Assembly: GCA_944320765.1 (NCBI GenBank)
Contig: CALUIS010000024.1
Coordinates: 1-43,092 of the forward strand
Origin: an uncultured Paraprevotella sp.
GTDB taxonomy: Bacteria; Bacteroidota; Bacteroidia; Bacteroidales; Bacteroidaceae
Length of the DNA: 43,092 nt
Direction of reading: 5' to 3'
This document shows positions 40,267 to 43,092 of this stretch, piece by piece; the stretch's first letter is position 1, and each line of letters starts with the position of its first letter. Made by a program: the position numbers and the translations under genes. A model generated the notes under the pieces. The model saw only the letters and a list, made by a program, of their open reading frames with translations. It ran no database searches and had not been told where the DNA came from.

Positions 40267-42834
40267 TTACCGCACAACGACCTTGCGGACCACGGGAGCG
40301 GAACTGCCTTCCGTCTCGCATACCACCACGTACACGCCGCGGGACAGCATCGAGACGTCACAGGCGAAGGCATTGGCCGACGGACAGGCCCGAACCACCG
40401 TCGCACCGCCCGCCGACACCAGGCGCACCCGGCGCAAAGGCGCGGCGGAACGGACTTCCAGCCGTCCGGCGGACACGCTGGCCGTGACTTCCGCACCGGC
40501 CTCCACCGCCTCCACCCCGGACAGGTCGTAAAGGAGCGTGGCAGCTTCGGAATCCGAAGTCTCGCCGAAATCCCCCGTGGCCCGCACGGTATAGATGTTC
40601 TCGCCAGCCAGCGGGGCGTTGTCCGTGAACGTGCAGTCCGTGGCCGTGCCGATTCTCACGCCGTTGCGGTACACCGCATACCCTTCCACCGACGAGCCTT
40701 CCGAAGCCCCCCGGACCGTCACGTTGTCCACCTGCCACCAATAGGACAGGCCGACCTCCGTCTCATCGTAGGCATGGAAGGCCACCTGCATCCGGTCCGA
40801 CTGCCAGGCGGAGAGGTCGACGGTGATTTCCGTCCACTGGTTCACGGCCTCGCAATCCTTCATCAGGTCGTAGGCCACCTCCCACGTCTGCCCGCCGTCG
40901 CGGCTCACCTCCACATAATAATACTGGTCCTTCACCGTCTTTTGCGGGGCGATGGAACGGCTGTGGAAGGTCAGCGTGCTTCCGTAGGCGAAGACGGGCG
41001 ATACCAGCCACTCGTCCTGGTGCAGGTCTTCCCATGCGCTCTTCATGTACATGGAATAGTTCCCCTCGTAGGCCTCGTAGTTGCGGGCGTCTTCCTGCCA
41101 GGTCCACCCGCGTCCGCCCGGCGCGTTCTGTATGGTCCACCCGTTCGGGTTGGCGGTGTCCTCAAAGCCGTCCGACAAGAGGGGAACGCCCTCCTGCGGG
41201 GCCGTCCATCGGAGAACCACCGTCCCCTCCTCCGCCACCCGGGCCGACAAGCCGGAAGGCGGCAGGATGAGGTAGGACTGTTGGCGCACGGCCAGCACGG
41301 TCTTCACGGTGGCATCCGACGGTGAGGTGAACGCCAGTGCGGCTTCCCGTTCCTGCGCCGACCCGTTTTCCGAAAGCGTCTCCAGCGTGAGGATGGTCTG
41401 CCCCGCCTCTCCGCTTGCCGGTGTCAGCTTCAACCATTCGGGCAGTCCCGTCACCGTCCAGTCCACATCCGCCTCGAGCGTCAGCTCCAGCTTCTCCCCG
41501 GCCGCCCCGGACAGCGTCACGCTCTCCTCCGACAAGACTATCTGGTGTCCTAAGTTCATCAGGTCGAACGACAAGGTCTCCCCGCAGGCGGAAATATTTG
41601 TCAGTGCGAAACGCGCCACCGTGCCGTCGCTGTAGAACGGCTTCACGTCCGCCTCTCCGCCGAAGGCGGTACGCCCGCTTTCCGCGCTGAAAGCCGCCTT
41701 CGAGAGGTCGCCGTCGGCCTCCGCCGTCCCTCCGGGGCGGAACACGTACATCTCGTCCAGGCGGGTCGTCCCGTTATAGTTCACGTTGCCGCCCGTATAG
41801 GCCGGATTGATGCGGTAGACGATCAGCCCGGACTCGGGCAGTCCGCTGTCGAACGTCCCCTCCTTCTTCCGGTATTCCACCATGAAATACTCGTCCCGCC
41901 CCACGGGCTTGATCTTATAGGCGACATCCTCCCCCGACGCGCCCCCCACGGGATGCAGGGTATAGGTCCCTTCCTCCGAAATCTCGGGAATCCCGTCCAG
42001 CCATCCGCAATACCTCCATTTGGTGTAGGCGGACATGTGCTGCGGCGTGGTCAGGTTGTCGGACATCAGGTCCCACACGCCCACGGGATTCAGGTCGTCA
42101 TTCACGTGATAGAGGTCATACGTGCCGAGGGAATGCGACATCTCGTGGCACAGCACCCCCGTGTTCAGCGGGATGGGGTCGAGGGAATCCCAGCCGTTCG
42201 CGTCGTCGAACACCATCAGGTAACCCACGAGCTTCTTACCTTTTATATAGATGGCCTTCTCGTCGGGCAAGGCCAGATCGGAACGGTGAGGCCACAGGAG
42301 ATGGCTGCTCCCCAACTCGGAACGGCCGCTCAGCACGATGCACAGGTTGTCGATGATGCCGTTGCCGTCCGCGTCGAGCCGCACGCCGTCGGGCAACGCG
42401 CCGGACAGGTATTCCGCCACCTCGCGGACCAGGGCCTGCTCGCGGGCCGCACGGTCCACCGCGTCCTCATACCCGATGGTGTTGATGTCGCCCTTCTCCC
42501 GGTAATACCCCCGTTCGTTCCGTGCCTGATAGGACAAGACCCTGTCCCCTTCCGGTGCCGGGAAGAAGCTGCTGGTCCAGGACAATTGCCCGTACGAAGC
42601 CTCCCGGAAGTAATTGTACACGGAATTCGCATCCGTAGCCGCATCATTGAACAACCGCTCATACCATGCCGCCGGATGCCCGAAAGCGTCCTCGCCCGCC
42701 TCATCCTGGAAGCGCACGAAGCAGACCAGATTGTCCAGTTCCCCCACGCCTTCTTCCGCCCGTGCGGGCATCAGGCAGGCCAGAAGAGCGAAAAGGAAAA
42801 GGATTCTGCGATAAAACATGCTCGTCATAATCAT
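40267..42834 (-). CDS. Secreted M6-family metalloprotease with BACON and adhesin-like domains
   Basis: An 855-residue exported protease with signal peptide ending LMPARA. The M6 (immune-inhibitor-A-like) catalytic domain spans about 30-440. Its zinc motif HEMSHSLGTYD is at 230-240 (HExxHxxGxxD), followed by VGVWDLMSDN, the Met-turn region. Then come a BACON domain (about 445-535, VDWTVTGLPEWLKLTPASGEAG), an Fn3 segment, a cleaved-adhesin/MAM-like beta domain (about 560-740, GRGWTWQEDARNYEAYEGNYSM...YWWQVDNVTV), another Fn3-like part, and a C-terminal tail (MLSRGVYVVVCE...RKVVVR) like type IX secretion tails. BACON domains are often mucin- or glycan-associated. Starts at 42828 or 42819 are also possible. 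A TATCTTTG promoter lies at 42866-42859. Confidence 0.9.
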   Translation of the reverse strand: MIMTSMFYRRILFLFALLACLMPARAEEGVGELDNLVCFVRFQDEAGEDAFGHPAAWYERLFNDAATDANSVYNYFREASYGQLSWTSSFFPAPEGDRVLSYQARNERGYYREKGDINTIGYEDAVDRAAREQALVREVAEYLSGALPDGVRLDADGNGIIDNLCIVLSGRSELGSSHLLWPHRSDLALPDEKAIYIKGKKLVGYLMVFDDANGWDSLDPIPLNTGVLCHEMSHSLGTYDLYHVNDDLNPVGVWDLMSDNLTTPQHMSAYTKWRYCGWLDGIPEISEEGTYTLHPVGGASGEDVAYKIKPVGRDEYFMVEYRKKEGTFDSGLPESGLIVYRINPAYTGGNVNYNGTTRLDEMYVFRPGGTAEADGDLSKAAFSAESGRTAFGGEADVKPFYSDGTVARFALTNISACGETLSFDLMNLGHQIVLSEESVTLSGAAGEKLELTLEADVDWTVTGLPEWLKLTPASGEAGQTILTLETLSENGSAQEREAALAFTSPSDATVKTVLAVRQQSYLILPPSGLSARVAEEGTVVLRWTAPQEGVPLLSDGFEDTANPNGWTIQNAPGGRGWTWQEDARNYEAYEGNYSMYMKSAWEDLHQDEWLVSPVFAYGSTLTFHSRSIAPQKTVKDQYYYVEVSRDGGQTWEVAYDLMKDCEAVNQWTEITVDLSAWQSDRMQVAFHAYDETEVGLSYWWQVDNVTVRGASEGSSVEGYAVYRNGVRIGTATDCTFTDNAPLAGENIYTVRATGDFGETSDSEAATLLYDLSGVEAVEAGAEVTASVSAGRLEVRSAAPLRRVRLVSAGGATVVRACPSANAFACDVSMLSRGVYVVVCETEGSSAPVVRKVVVR

Positions 42835-42858
42835 TGGGTTTTAGTTCATATCCGGCAG

Positions 42859-42866
42859 CAAAGATA
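42859..42866 (-). promoter_or_regulatory. -7 element of the M6 protease gene
   Basis: TATCTTTG on the minus strand lies about 25 nt upstream of the start at 42834. Confidence 0.55.
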
Positions 42867-43092
42867 TTCATTTTCCCTCATACTGTGCCACTTCTGCCCC
42901 TTTTTCTACAGCCCGCGCTTCCCCCTCCGTTGAAACAGCTTGACACTCGAAATCCGCTATATTCACTCTCCCGGAACTCCGCGCCCCTGCGGAGAAAGAT
43001 GCCGCCAGAGAACCATCTCTTGGGAAGAGAGCGATTGCATATTTATTCGTCCCTACAATGCGTTCAAAGATAAGTAAAAGGAAGAATCCGGC
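42867..43092 (-). other. Right-edge non-coding region with an extra leftward promoter and hairpins
   Basis: No convincing gene is visible. On the minus strand TATCTTTG (43072-43065) could start a transcript near 43059. Its first 80 nt would form TCTCTT-ccc-AAGAGA (about 43031-43017) and CTCCGC-aggggc-GCGGAG (42994-42977). This could be a long leader of the M6 gene, a small RNA, or the promoter of a gene lost from this spot. Confidence 0.35.

Overview
The window looks like chromosomal DNA from a high-GC member of the Bacteroidales. The base composition is an impression by eye, not a count. The evidence for the group is: Bacteroidetes-type promoters (a TTG/TTTG element about 19-21 nt upstream of TAnnTTTG) in front of many genes; fused FeoA-FeoB iron transporters; an S46 dipeptidyl peptidase; a BACON domain; a ResB-CcsA fusion; and C-terminal tails of the kind found on Bacteroidetes secreted proteins. 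No rRNA, tRNA or CRISPR array was recognised.

Layout. 1-1240 is an AT-richer end of a mobile element, with a frameshifted tyrosine recombinase gene that runs off the left edge. 1245-4138 holds an exonuclease and a convergent two-gene unit (pyruvyl transferase and FrhB-like ferredoxin protein). 4288-6684 is the first FeoAB. 6706-10098 is a leftward housekeeping unit, ruvB-ybeY-methyltransferase-dinB. After a 770-bp repeat-rich gap come an SpmA/SpmB-type membrane protein, a polysaccharide flippase and a DPP7-like peptidase (10904-15852), then a 1072-residue secreted zincin-like protein (16045-19263), a DEAD-box helicase, a PfkB kinase, an outer-membrane barrel and a LOG-family protein.

The most interesting region is 23973-38084. 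A regulator that fuses a RIC/YtfE-like di-iron (hemerythrin-type) domain to a LuxR DNA-binding domain is divergent from a rightward gene series: porin, imelysin lipoprotein, di-heme DUF1111 lipoprotein, second porin, mono-heme cytochrome lipoprotein, Rid-family protein, ResB-CcsA cytochrome c maturation protein, second FeoAB and a third porin-like protein. Read together, this suggests an iron-linked periplasmic redox system: porins admit a substrate, imelysin binds metal, c-type cytochromes matured by ResB-CcsA do the redox step, and FeoAB imports Fe(II), all under a di-iron sensor. The joint function is inference. I know of no description of this exact combination, but could not search.

A second theme is a structured dispersed repeat. 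Two inverted copies lie at 40084-40217, and a third sits in frame inside the second feoAB gene, encoding 17 residues. The three copies keep the same flanks but have different, still paired, hairpin arms. The two large intergenic gaps (10112-10870 and 39473-40266) also share motifs. The window ends with an M16 peptidase, a secreted M6 peptidase with BACON and adhesin-like domains, and an unassigned leftward promoter near the right edge.
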